Shown: positions 47,108 through 58,500 of the stretch, piece after piece
How the letters are laid out: each line of letters begins with the position of its first letter
Numbering within the stretch: position 1 is the stretch's first letter
Notes under the pieces: model-generated
What the model saw: the letters and a program-made list of their open reading frames with translations, nothing else
What the model was told of the DNA's origin: nothing
Database searches by the model: none
Assembly: GCF_018687715.1 (NCBI RefSeq)
Contig: NC_056758.1
Coordinates: 12,147,501 to 12,211,500 of the forward strand
Direction: 5' to 3'
Length of the DNA: 64,000 nucleotides
Origin: Carya illinoinensis
Lineage: Eukaryota; Streptophyta; Magnoliopsida; Fagales; Juglandaceae
Translations under genes and position numbers: made by a program

Positions 47108-47127
47108 CCCCCCCCCCCCCCCCCCCC
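47108..47127. repeat. (C)20 homopolymer
   Basis: Twenty consecutive C, unusual in this A/T-rich DNA. The exact length is the kind of thing sequencing gets wrong. Confidence 0.8.
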
Positions 47128-47141
47128 ACCCAAAGAATTTT

Positions 47142-47781
47142 TGCTCCTAATTGACCACGTTTACGGTTACGTTAAAGACTTAAAGACTACATACGCAAGC
47201 AACGCTAAGGGGAGGTGAGCAATAAAAAATTACAAACATGATGTGAACCACATTCCTTTATCTATATACGACGCTTAGAGACAGAAATTGCAATGCAACA
47301 AATGGTTAAAAAAATTAACGAAGATTCCCTCCAGTCGGCTGCCCAAGTTACATGGAAAATTCTCATGAATTCTTTCTGTTTCTCAGAAGGAATGGTAGGG
47401 CAACTCCATCGAATAAAAGCATACGCCTCAATTTATTGACCAGAAGCGTAACGGTTGATGACGCAAACCCGGTTGCCCATCTTGACCGTAACTGCAGCTT
47501 CCTTAACTCTCTCTCTGTCTCTCTCTCTCTCTCTCTCATATAATTGCACCAATCAAGCCAGAATGGTGAAATCATTCTCCATACCCTTTGGCTAAAATCC
47601 GAACTCATTCCGGTCAAGCTAAGATCAATTCAAGAAGTTGTCCCAACACACTGTTTTGACGTCACACTTTCTCATCCTGATAAGCATGTTTAATTACGTG
47701 GTTATACTTCTTACTTCGATCCTCCCTATAAATTCAAGCACCCTTGAGCCCTAGTATGGAACTCAAATATTAAGCACCACA
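47142..47781 (+). promoter_or_regulatory. Promoter of PR-4 gene 2
   Basis: TATAAAT at 47727-47733, about 50 bases before the ATG. W-box cores TTGACC at 47151-47156, 47436-47441 and 47482-47487. A palindromic TGACGTCA at 47657-47664 and a TGACG at 47459-47463, bZIP/TGA-type sites. The TGACG lies in a block of about 24 bases (47448-47471) that gene 1 lacks. A CT tract (47506-47537) follows. WRKY and TGA factors control many PR genes; control here is inferred. Confidence 0.6.
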
Positions 47782-49318
47782 ATGGATAGGCTTTGTGTAT
47801 GGTTGGTGTTCTCTTTCTGCCTGTTTGCTGCTGCCTCCACTGCCCAACAGTGTGGGAACCAAGCTGACGGCAAAACATGTTCCAACAACCTTTGCTGTAG
47901 CCAGTATGGTTATTGTGGCTCTACTGATGACTATTGCTCCCCTTCTAAAGGTTGTCAGAGCAATTGTCAATCGAGTAGTGGCAGTGGCGGTGGGGAGAGC
48001 GCCTCTAATGTGAGAGCAACGTACCATTTCTACAACCCAGAGCAGAATGGGTGGGACTTGAATGCTGTGAGTGCATACTGCTCGACATGGGATGCCAACA
48101 AGCCGTTGGCATGGCGCAGCAAATATGGTTGGACGGCCTTTTGTGGACCGGTCGGACCTCGCGGGCAAGAATCTTGTGGCAAGTGCCTAAGGGTAAGTAA
48201 AAACAAGGGCTTTTGTGTCTACACATTTTTTTAAAAGTGATTTTGAAGTATTTATTAACAAAATCACCTTTTAAAGTACGAAATCAGTAATTTTTATTTA
48301 TTTATTTGCATCAGTATCAGCATGCATCAGCTTCTTTAAAGGAAACCAGGACATACTTTTGTGGTACATTTTTATAGATAATATATATTTTTCTTTTATA
48401 ATATATTTACAAAATAAAATTGATGCAGCCGGACGAAACGTACCCACAAACAACATTCGGTTATTAAAAGCATAAAAGTCACCGATTTTGGATTTGGATA
48501 GAAAATAAGGATCTAGCTACCATGCTGCCTAGCTCTTACTTTTAGGCTTGCTGTCCAGTTATTTTTAAATTTTTTAATATATTTAAATATTTATAAACAA
48601 AATATATCAATATACTTAAAATTATTTTCTTAATCAGTAAGTAAATTTTTTTTTTTTATTTTTTGTCCAATAGTATTTTGTAGCGATATTAGGAGGCAAA
48701 CTAACTTTTTCCTAGAAAATAAATATGGTGGATTTTTCTACCATAAACTTCCACATGCTTTTTTGCACCTTAAATGATCACAAATTTCAATTTGCCCACA
48801 AATACTAATTAAATTACCAATATTATTAAACTTGCACTCTCGATGAATCTTAAAATTCAGATATTAGAGAGGGTACAAAATAAAAATATAGAGATATAAA
48901 GTAGAAACCTTTAAGCCATAAGACTTTGTACTTGCTCTGACTCTAGGCCGCAAATATTGAAATTACACCTAATAAACAGGGTTCCTTGAAAAGGATTGTA
49001 TTGAAAGGTCTCCAAAATATAAATTCTCCTCAGAAATAGCACTTGAAGGCTAAAGAAATAATAAATGCATGATTAAAGGGATGGCATAATTTGTTTTAGG
49101 GAAAGTCAGAAGAAAATCACTGAAATTGCGTCCATATTTCAATGCAGGTCACAAACAGCGGAACAAATGCTCAGGAAACAGTGCGAATTGTGGATCAATG
49201 CAGCAATGGGGGTCTGGATTTGGATGCAGGAGTGTTTCAAAAACTAGACACTGATGGAAAAGGAAATGCCCAGGGCCACCTTATCGTGAGCTACCAGTTT
49301 GTGGACTGCGGTGATTAA
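47782..49318 (+). CDS. Hevein-like PR-4 protein (chitin-binding + barwin), gene 2
   Basis: Two exons, 47782-48192 and 49148-49318 (GT-AG, intron 955 bp), predict 193 residues. Signal peptide (about 1-21, ending AASTA), eight-Cys hevein domain (QQCGNQADG...CCSQYGYCG...DDYCS), short Ser/Gly hinge, six-Cys barwin domain ([11 protein letters not shown]...YCSTWDA...FCGPVGP...IVDQCSNGG...FVDCGD). It stops right after the last barwin Cys, so without the gene 1 tail it is likely secreted to the cell wall instead of sent to the vacuole (inference). The intron sits at the same codon boundary as in gene 1, and the coding parts are clearly paralogous. Intact. Confidence 0.95.
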
Positions 49319-49377
49319 AGCAGTTCTATTTTACGTTCCCACGATTGGGAAAACATAGTCAGATTACTAGTTCTGAC

Positions 49378-49383
49378 AATAAA
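49378..49383 (+). terminator. Poly(A) signal of PR-4 gene 2
   Basis: AATAAA about 60 bases after the stop codon. Confidence 0.5.
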
Positions 49384-49735
49384 TAAATGAAATTCGACTT
49401 CAATAACTATATAATAAGGAAAATGGTACATCATTGTATTACAACTTCGATTTGAGAGAAGGAAAACGAAGCTTATTTCAAGGAAGGGAAAATGATAAAC
49501 ACACCATTTTTTGTTTTTGTTTTTTAACTTCTTAGTTAAATGGAGGATATTTTTATAAAATAGAGATAAAAATATCATTATTTTATAAAAATATCCTCAA
49601 TTTAGAACATAATTATAAAAAAAGTTATAAAAATGGTTTTCTATTTACCTTTTAATTTCTCAGCACCGAGTTACATTAAAGTCATAGGAAATGCGCTAAA
49701 GATGCCCCACTAATAAAAATGGTTGTCTATTTGTC
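49384..49735. other. Non-coding spacer
   Basis: PR-4 gene 2 downstream flank, A/T-rich, nothing recognised. Confidence 0.5.
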
Positions 49736-49739
49736 TATT

Positions 49740-49841
49740 TGCTTCTTTTTTTTCTTTTTTCTTTTTTTGGAGCAAATTTCATTAAACAAAAAAGGAGAAA
49801 TACAAAAGGACGGATTTGGCAAGCACCGCGAATCATGTCCA
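49740..49841 (-). mobile_element. 3' end of a LINE-like element (possible)
   Basis: T-rich start (minus-strand A tail, 49743-49768) then ggagcaaatttcattaaacaa, which resembles the terminal part of the retroposon at 58557. It is cut by the copia LTR at 49842 and may continue at 62370. Confidence 0.35.
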
Positions 49842-50026
49842 TGTTGGTAGTAGATAACCCCTTATGACCCATGTTGTGTCCACATGGGTGGGTGGTAAAT
49901 TATTAGTTAACTTTCCACCACCACCACAACTTCAGCAAATTTAATTAACTTCCTATGTGAAAGCTCTTTAAATAAGGGTTTACATACATTAATTTAGGAT
50001 TGTGAAAAGTCTACGTGCAAAAGATC
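49842..50026 (+). repeat. 5' LTR (truncated) of the 12.5-kb copia
   Basis: Matches the first half of 61981-62369 (ccatgacccatgtt, ccacatg, aattaacttcc, cattaatttagga, aagtctac). The second half and the primer site are absent, apparently deleted or replaced. Confidence 0.8.
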
Positions 50027-51167
50027 TTTTGACATGTTTAATTTAGAGGCTACGGTATGACATATTTAAGGTTGAATTATTTATATGAAAACATTTCTTA
50101 TAATGTCATAAACATGTCCATTAAATTTAGTGAAATTTCATTACATATAGTTTCGTTGCAAATAGAAGAAGAAATAAAACCTTAGTTTTAAAACTACATG
50201 TTTGGATTGTGACTTTGAACCAAGTTTTAAACAACCAAATCTTATTTTATGGAAATAGTTTTTATATGATTTGAAAGCTTAGTTCATAATCTTTAATTTG
50301 ACATATCATATGCTCAATTTGGATTTAGTATGAGTAAGTTATGAACGATTGAAAATAAGTGGTCGAAATAGGGAAAAACCATAAATTTAGGTTGAGGAAG
50401 AAGATGATGAATAATGACTTTTAACCCAGTACCATTGTCGGTCATGGAGAGTGTAATCTATCATTCCACTTGGGGTCCTGTTTTATTCACTTTATCGACA
50501 CATATACAAATTAAGATGACTGAACTTTGTATTTAGAAGTCTGGAAACACCGTGAGAGTCGAAGGTGATGTGCACTCTTCGTTGCAGCAAGTAAAGAAGA
50601 GGCAAGTCAACCTCTAGAGCCAAAACAAAGCCCACACGTGTAGGAGGTGTGTGGGGGCACCTGCGGAGGCTTTTATTGTCCAATTTTTGACACGAGTGGC
50701 ATGTGTATGTACGCATGTGTTGGTGTCTAAAGTTGTTTCATATATATTTTTTTTATTGAAATAGAGCCCCAAAAATATATTTTTAATTCTTTTAAAAAAA
50801 TTATAATAATAATTTTCATAATACTAAAAACTATTTTTGGGACACTTGTCATACTTCCTCATGTCTAATATTTCTATGTTATGTGAATATTTATATAGAT
50901 TAGTTGTTAGTTGTGTATGCATCTATTGAATCATTATTATATGCATGTCCATATTGAATATGTGTCCCTAGATTTGATGACCTATTAAACCCTTATCACT
51001 AGTTAAGAATGTAGTCTCTCTATCCGTTAAAACATCATGTATACCACTGTGATTGAATGTTTGAGTTCATTAATATTTTTAGAAAAATAGATAGAGTTGA
51101 CATTGGTAATTTGTTGGGCTCATGTGTAATGTATATATATATATATTTTTTATGTGAATGGATAAAG
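50027..51167. other. Non-coding, origin unclear
   Basis: A/T-rich stretch between the broken 5' LTR and the nested solo LTR. No gene or known element recognised. Confidence 0.4.
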
Positions 51168-54100
51168 TGTAACAGCCCGCTAGAAATTCAATGCTGAAAT
51201 ATCTATTGGTTTTAGGAATCTTGTGAAACTCTATAAGTTTTCACAAATTAACCAATCGCATAGATTTTAGTCTATCCATATAGTTAGTGTTTTCACTCAC
51301 TATGGTATCAGAAGTATGATTTTAATTATTTGAGATAGTTAGAGGTGTCCAAATGCATTATGGTCTACGCCATTAGACTCGGTGGATTATTTAAAATTTT
51401 ATGGCTCAATTACCCATTTTTATATTTTCGGACGAAATGTCTATTCAAAACTATGAATTTATTTTTAGGAGCACTTCAGGGTTGAATTTCTGTAAATGAT
51501 TTACATTGTAATTTATATGAATATTTAAGATTTTTGGTATTAAGTTTATCATGTACTTTTTTAGAGTGAATGGTAACCTCGATAAGCATAGCAAGTGTAG
51601 TGTTTTCAAAATCAAAGCGTGGAACGTCCAAATTAAGTTATAAAAGTTTTATTTGGACTTTTGGTAAGATCTTAGCCACACATGATGGATAGTATTAGAC
51701 ATTTGGGAGCATGAGGAACATTTGATGGATTTGAAGGAATCAAGGTGTGAGATCATGCCACGTAAGCAAAACCCCTATTCCATTCGACCAATCAAATTGT
51801 GGCAAACCAAAGAGGATTTATAATCTAGTAAAACCCTATATGGTTGGAATCCAACTAAAAACCCAAAAACATGGTTAAAATTGAAATTCTAAACGGTTTT
51901 ATCCAATTCCTAAAGTTGACTTCAAAATCCTAACTGAATCGGTTTCTAACATTGTATTTAATCATTTGATTAAATAACCCTTCAAACTTATGTTAGAACA
52001 TCACTATTCAACATTTTTAACCTTGGATATTTGATTTGGCCAAGAGATATTGGATTTGGGTTTGATAACAATCCAAACCCTTTTAAAATCCAAAATTGAG
52101 GCCCATTCAGTTTATGCCCATTAAAGCTCATGAAATTGGTCGCCTTAACATTGCTTTTGGCCAAGGAATTTCATCCCCACATGGCTGATCATATGTCTTC
52201 AATAGGATCTAAAAGGTTCTAGAAAGGAAAAACTAAAGGGCCACCTCACTCTTGGGCTGATTTTTGTGTATTGTATTGGGTAAGAAAGGGCAACATTCAA
52301 GTTTCACTTTAGCCATATCCTCTTCCATATCTTGTGCAAGAAGCTCCCTAGCCCACTTCCCATGAAATTTCCATGAAATTCATCTTTCCTTTACACTTTT
52401 CATTGAAAGAATACCAAACATACTCTCAAGTGGTTTTCTGAACTCTTTTGCACGCCTTATTTGAAGCTTTTATAAGTACCTTCTCACAAAGTGTCCTTCA
52501 TTAAAGTTGTGTCTTTTTTAGTGTAGTTTACATGAATACCTTATTTGTTCTATTTTTAGATTTTTTTAATTGGTAAAATGTTGTTTACTTTCCAGAAACG
52601 TCATTTTGTATAATAAATTGGAGAGTATGTTATATTTTAGAGTTTCTAACCAAACTAATGGATAGATCTTGGTCCAAAATTGTTATGGATTATTTTTAAC
52701 ATGTGTATATGATTATTGGTTGAGGATTATTTTAAATGATTAAAGGTTTTGATGAAAGGTTATCTTAGATCTAGAAACTTAGAAATTGGAAGAGGAAAAA
52801 TAATTTTTGTTTTGAGAAAGTTTAGATCTTTGTGGTTTAAAACTATTCCAATGGTTTTGATAATTTTATTAGAGGATCATAAGCCTCTTATATACATGTT
52901 CTAATGTTATTTTGAAGATTATTTTATGTTAATTTCAAATATACAAAATTTTATGCGAAGAAATATTTGGATAGATCAAAGTTTTGATGTTCTTCGCTAA
53001 ATTTATGTTTTAGTTGATTTTTAACCATGTAATCTTGTGTTTAAAGCTTAGATTTGTTTTAGGATACATTTTTAAATCATGTGATATTTTGGTTTGAAGA
53101 TTACATCTTTATAAGTCATGGATCAAAAGGTTGATCAAAACAGGTTAGAAACAAAATTTGTTTTTGAAATTAAAGGGAAACCGAAAAGTTCAAATATGGT
53201 TTGGGTGATTTTGATGGCTTTTGCTCATGATTCAGAACATGGTTATTCTTAAAAATATGTAATGAATATTTTAGAAGTAAGATTTGGATTTTTTGAAGTT
53301 CTTGGAGATACTTTGAAATAGATAAAATCATTCGATTCAAGGATTTACCTTTTTTAGTTCAGAAAAGTTTGAATCCTTTTCTAAACGGTTTGGTGGTGAT
53401 GATTAGAATATTTTAGTGGATGTTTTAAGTATATTTTTAAACTTAGGATAAGAAGATCTTTATTGTAAAAATTTGGTTTGATTATGAGTTTTGAAATTGG
53501 AAGAATTACAACAAAAGCCAAGGAAAAAAGCCTATGCAAGTTTTGACTAGTATAAAGTTTTTATGGTTGTATTTAGTTTTAAATTTTTCTGATTTGATAT
53601 TTGATTTTAGGACGAAATTTACATGATGTATGTAAATTTTGGTGATTTTTAGAATTAGGATGCAAAATCCTGTAGTTAGGAGTAAAATGGTCATTTAAAA
53701 TGATAATTTTGCTCTAAGTTAATATTTTTCCATATTTCTAATTGTTAGTAATTAAATTCTAACTTTTAGAAATCACTCTTTTCAATTCCTTGTGATTATA
53801 CTTAAATTGTCTTATAAAACACGACGACCGAGCTAAATTAGCTTTTAAATTACTATCAGTTTAATGTCTATGTATGATAAGTAAAGGAATTATAGTGTAC
53901 GTATGCTATGATATATGCCATGCCAAGTCATTACATATTCATTTGTTACATAGTGTTTATTCCATCTTCAATTATTCATTTGTTGCACAAGATATTTTGT
54001 CACGTATTACTATACAGTGCAAGTATGTCATGTTGAATATGCCATTTGTTACATGTAAGTCATGTCTAGTAAAGTTCACTATTGCAAGTATGCTATGTTA

Positions 54101-55380
54101 TGAAATGTTGTCTATTACATGCCATTTCAAGTTATGAAATGTTTCTGTCTCATGTACGTCCTCATGCAGTTAAGTTATTGTTCAGTTTATTATGACTACA
54201 CTATCGTGGTAACCTCACGAGACAAGAACATCATGGTAACTCCATAAAATAAGAATACAACATCATGGTAACTCAATGAGATAAGAATACACCATAACGG
54301 TAACACCATGAGATAAGATTACGCTATCATAGTAACCCCATGAGATAAGAATAAGCTATCATGGTGACCCTATGAGATAAGAATATGTTATCATGATAAC
54401 CTTATGAGATAAGAATACACTAACATGGTAACCCCATAAAAAAAGAATACACTATCGTGGTAATCCCACAAGATAATAACATCATGGTAATTTCATGAGA
54501 TAAGAATAAGTTTCAGATCAAGGTCATGTAAAGTCAAGTTCAGATCAAGTTCATATTAAGTCAAGTCTCAGATTAAGTTCATGTTAAGTCGAGTTTCAGA
54601 TCAAATTCATATTAAATCAAGTCTCAGATCAAGTTCATGTTAAGTCAAGCTTTAGATCAAGTTCATATTAAATCAAGTTTCAGATCAAGTTCATGACAAG
54701 TCAAATCTTAGTTTAACTCCAGTTCAATTTAAGCAAGTCAAGTTCAATTCATGTTTCAGTTTAAGTTATGTCAGTTATGCTATGTCATATGTAAAGTTAT
54801 GCCACGCTCTATGTCAAGTTATGTTATGTTTTATGTCAATTATGCAATGTCATATGTGAAATTATGTTATGTTGTATATGAAGTTATACTATGATTTTGT
54901 GTCAAGTTATGCTATGCTTATTTATAATCATGATTATGCATTTATACTTTTACTACCATGCATGCATCATTAACCTTTGTGGAGGTTTTCTATAACTTGC
55001 TGAGATTTGTAATCAAATCTTACTGTGGTAGTTCCAACTACCATTTCCCTCAAATGTTAGATCTTGTTATAGGATTTGAAGAAGAGTTGGGAATCGGTCA
55101 ATTGGAAATGGTCGACTAAGCGATGATGTGATGTCGATGATAGTATAGTAGTTAACTTAAAATTACTACTTGTACTTATGGAGTTGAATCTCTAGTACTT
55201 TTGATCACAACCATTTGGAATAGCATTGTGATCTCAGTTATTTAGTATGTCATTATGCATGAAGTTACGAACATTGCATCTTATATGTCACGAACTGGGG
55301 GGGGGGGAATTAATTTTGTGTTGTATGTCTTGACGTTTCAAATGTCTGTCCAATCCCAAGTGAAATTTTGGGGCGTTACA
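51168..55380 (+). repeat. 4.2-kb solo LTR with TGTAAC...GTTACA ends, Tekay/Del-like
   Basis: Starts TGTAACAGCCCGC and ends GGGGCGTTACA (mutual inverted ends), flanked by taaag (51163-51167) and taagg (55381-55385). No gag-pol motif inside. The late part has tandem arrays (54195-54520, 54525-54710, 54770-54905) and tttgtggaggttttctataa (54976-54995), a phrase I associate with Tekay/Del chromovirus LTRs. A solo LTR formed by recombination is the simplest reading; a large non-coding LTR element is the alternative. Confidence 0.55.
54195..54905 (+). repeat. Three successive tandem arrays
   Basis: About nine units of roughly 32-37 bases (catggtaaccccatgagata + agaatacacta, 54195-54510), then about seven units of roughly 28-31 bases (agatcaagttcatgttaagt + caagtctc, 54510-54710), then short tatgctatgtcatatgtaaa units (54770-54905). 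Units have drifted apart by point changes. Confidence 0.85.
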
Positions 55381-55594
55381 TAAGGTGTAGCTTAAAAGTA
55401 TATTGATGATGTGGCATCAATATATAGTGGGATTAGTTAGATATGGTATTTTGACTTATATAGTGGGAGATGATTAATAGCTTTTTGCGAAATTTTTATC
55501 TCACTATGTAGGAAGGAATTCCATGGTCTAGTTAGATTTTGAAATAAAATTAAATGTGTGCTAATGTCAATCTCGCATAATGAATGTAGTCATA

Positions 55595-58500
55595 ATGGCC
55601 ACTGAGAAAGTAGTTTCTGACCTTACTAAAGGAGAGAAATTGGATGGGACCAACTATGACAATGGCATAGGAAAATCCAATATCTGCTTAATGAATAAGA
55701 GGTCCTTGAAATACAACTTGAGGAAAGGAATACTTTCTAACATCGTTGTGGTATGGAAGCTTAATAGGTTTAAGTAAAGAAAGATTGGTGTGCACGCTTT
55801 ACCATGCTTGACAACATGCACAATGATCTTATTGGGGAGTTTGAGAATTGCCCAACTGCCCAAGATATGTGGAACTAGCTGAAAATTGCCTAAGGGTGGA
55901 CATTAGCTACTAGGCTTCGTGCTCTCACTTTGAGGTTTGAGCAGTATGTTACAGACCCACATACCATGACTAAGCATTTGAGGTCAATATCTGCCTTGAT
56001 TCGTAATCTAAAGGCTGCTGGCAATAATCTCACTAATGAACAACAATTTACCACTGTGATACGATCTTTGCTCAAGTTAACTTGGAGGCAAATGAAGCTT
56101 GTTTAGAGATACAGTAAAAATATTAAGACTTTTGCTAATATATCTTGCCATTTAAAGGTAGAGGCAGGTTGCATATATGCACACTATTATAGTCTACTTG
56201 CCCAAGCTAGGAAGCGCAAGACACTTAGGCCTAAGCGCAAGCAGCATGGAGGATTTGTTTGAGTGGAAAATAGTCTTGGAACAAGGGATGAAAAAGTAGC
56301 AAAGCATCGAGTGGACATGTGTGCTTGCAAGGAAAAGTCCAAATTGAAGTGCTATAACTGTGGAAAAGTGAGATAATTTACTTGTGAGTGCACTGAGACA
56401 AAGAATGTATTCCCTAAACACAACTTTTTTATTACTTATGTTCGTTCACATATTTTTGTTGCTCACTCAATCCCTGAATGGATTGTAGACACATGAGCAA
56501 CCAAACATGTAGCTTGAAATCGAATTGGGTTCATATATTATAGAAGAATACCAGTTGGCTGACAGTACATTATATTGGGTAATGAAACTTGGGAGGAAGT
56601 GTTTGGAGTTGGCACCTACCAACTCATGATGCGTTTAGGGTGCTTGTTACTTCTTCATTATGTTCTATATGCACCTGGTATTCAATGTAATCTATTTTCA
56701 GTTATTTTTATGTTTGAACTTAGTTTTACTTTTTACTTTGATGGCCCTTAGCTAGACTTTATTTGGATAGAGTTTTGTATGGACATGGCTTTCTTTCGAA
56801 TGGTTTCTTTATGTTGGATTTGGATAATTCCTCATTTTTTTTATAGCTTCAAATGATGATGATGTTGTTTCTAATTCATTGAAATGACATGCTAGACTAG
56901 GTCACATAGGAAAAGATAGAATGTCTAGACTAGCTAGAGAAGGCCTATTGGGGTCTCTTGCTAATGTAAGCTTGCCTATGTGTGAGCCTTATTTAGCTAG
57001 TAAGGCTTGTAGGAAGCCTTTTGGAAAAGCTCCTAGGACATCTTATTCTTTAGAGCTACTCCATTCTGATATTTGTGGACCTATGAATGTGAAGGCATGC
57101 CATGACATCTATTATTTTGTCACCTTTATAGATGATTACTCACGTTTCAGTCATGTCTATCTGATCTCCTATCACTTTGAAGCATTAGATTGCTTCAAGC
57201 GCTTTGTGGTTGTGGTTAAGAATCAGAAAGAAAGGAATTTAAAAATTCTGCGAACTGATCAGGGTTGAGAGTACTTGTCTAAAGCGTTTCAAGGACTATA
57301 TGAGCAAAAAGGGATACATAGGTAATTAACAATTCTTGGCACACCATAACAAAATGGTGTTGTGGAAAAAAGAAATCGTACCTTATCGGGAACGGTTCGA
57401 TCAATGATGGTGCAAGCTACCTGCCAATATCATTTCAGGTGGATGATCTTCTAGCTGCTGCCTACATTTTAAACTGTGTGCGTTTTAAGTCTGTTCCTTC
57501 AACCCTATATGAATTATAGAATGGTGCAAAACTAAATTTGGAACATTTGCGGCCTTGGGGTTTTGTGAGTTATGTTCAGACCACTTCCCAAAAATATGGG
57601 AAACTTGGCCCTAGAGCAAAAATCATATCTTCATAAGGTATTCAGAGATCTCAAAGGGGTATGTAATGTGTGGTGAACATTCTAATGGAGGGATGACATA
57701 AATAGAGTCATGTGATGTCACATTTATTGAGAATGATTTTCCCAATATTGGTGAAGCAAATAATGATCTAAACTTTTTGAGTTGTAAGAACTTGAGGGAG
57801 TTACACCATCTTTTGGTGAGAGTGGAGAATTATCACATCCTAAAATCACAAGAGAGAGTGGGAGGGACTTGCCTCCTAGTGGGAGTATACTACTAGAAAG
57901 TAACTCACATGAGTCTCACTTATGTAGAAGCGAATGTGAAACCATTCCCGCCGTTGTTTTGAGATTGAAGGGAAATCTTTCATGTGTGTTTCGTATGACT
58001 TTGATGAATCTTCTTTTTATGAGGAAGCATTAAGTTTACCTGCTTCAAATAAATGGTTGACTATTATGAGAGATGAGATGAGTTCTATGGAAAATAACCA
58101 AGTTTGGGAGTTAGTTGATCTTTCACCTGGGTGCAAATCTATTGGAAATGAATGGGTTTAAAAAATTAAGCATCAGACAAATGGATTAATTGACAAGTAT
58201 AAGGCTTAACTTGTGGTGAAGGGCTATACTCAAAGAGAGGGTATAGATTATGAAAAAACATTCTCCCTGTGGTGAGATTTACTTCCATTTGCCTCATCCT
58301 AGTTACAGTTGCATATCTAGATTTGAAACTTTTTAAAATGGATGTAAAAACTGCATTTCTCAATGGAGAACTAGACAAGGAGATATATATTGATCAACTT
58401 GTTGGTTTTGTGGCTGAGGGACAAGAACGCAAAGTATGCCAACTGAAATGTTCCATTTATGGTCTTAAACATTCGTCTAGAAAATGGTGCTTCAGATTTC

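Noticed and set aside
51301..51315. Primer-site-like tggtatcagaa
   Set aside because: It lies about 130 bases inside a TG...CA bounded LTR, with no LTR end before it and no gag after it.
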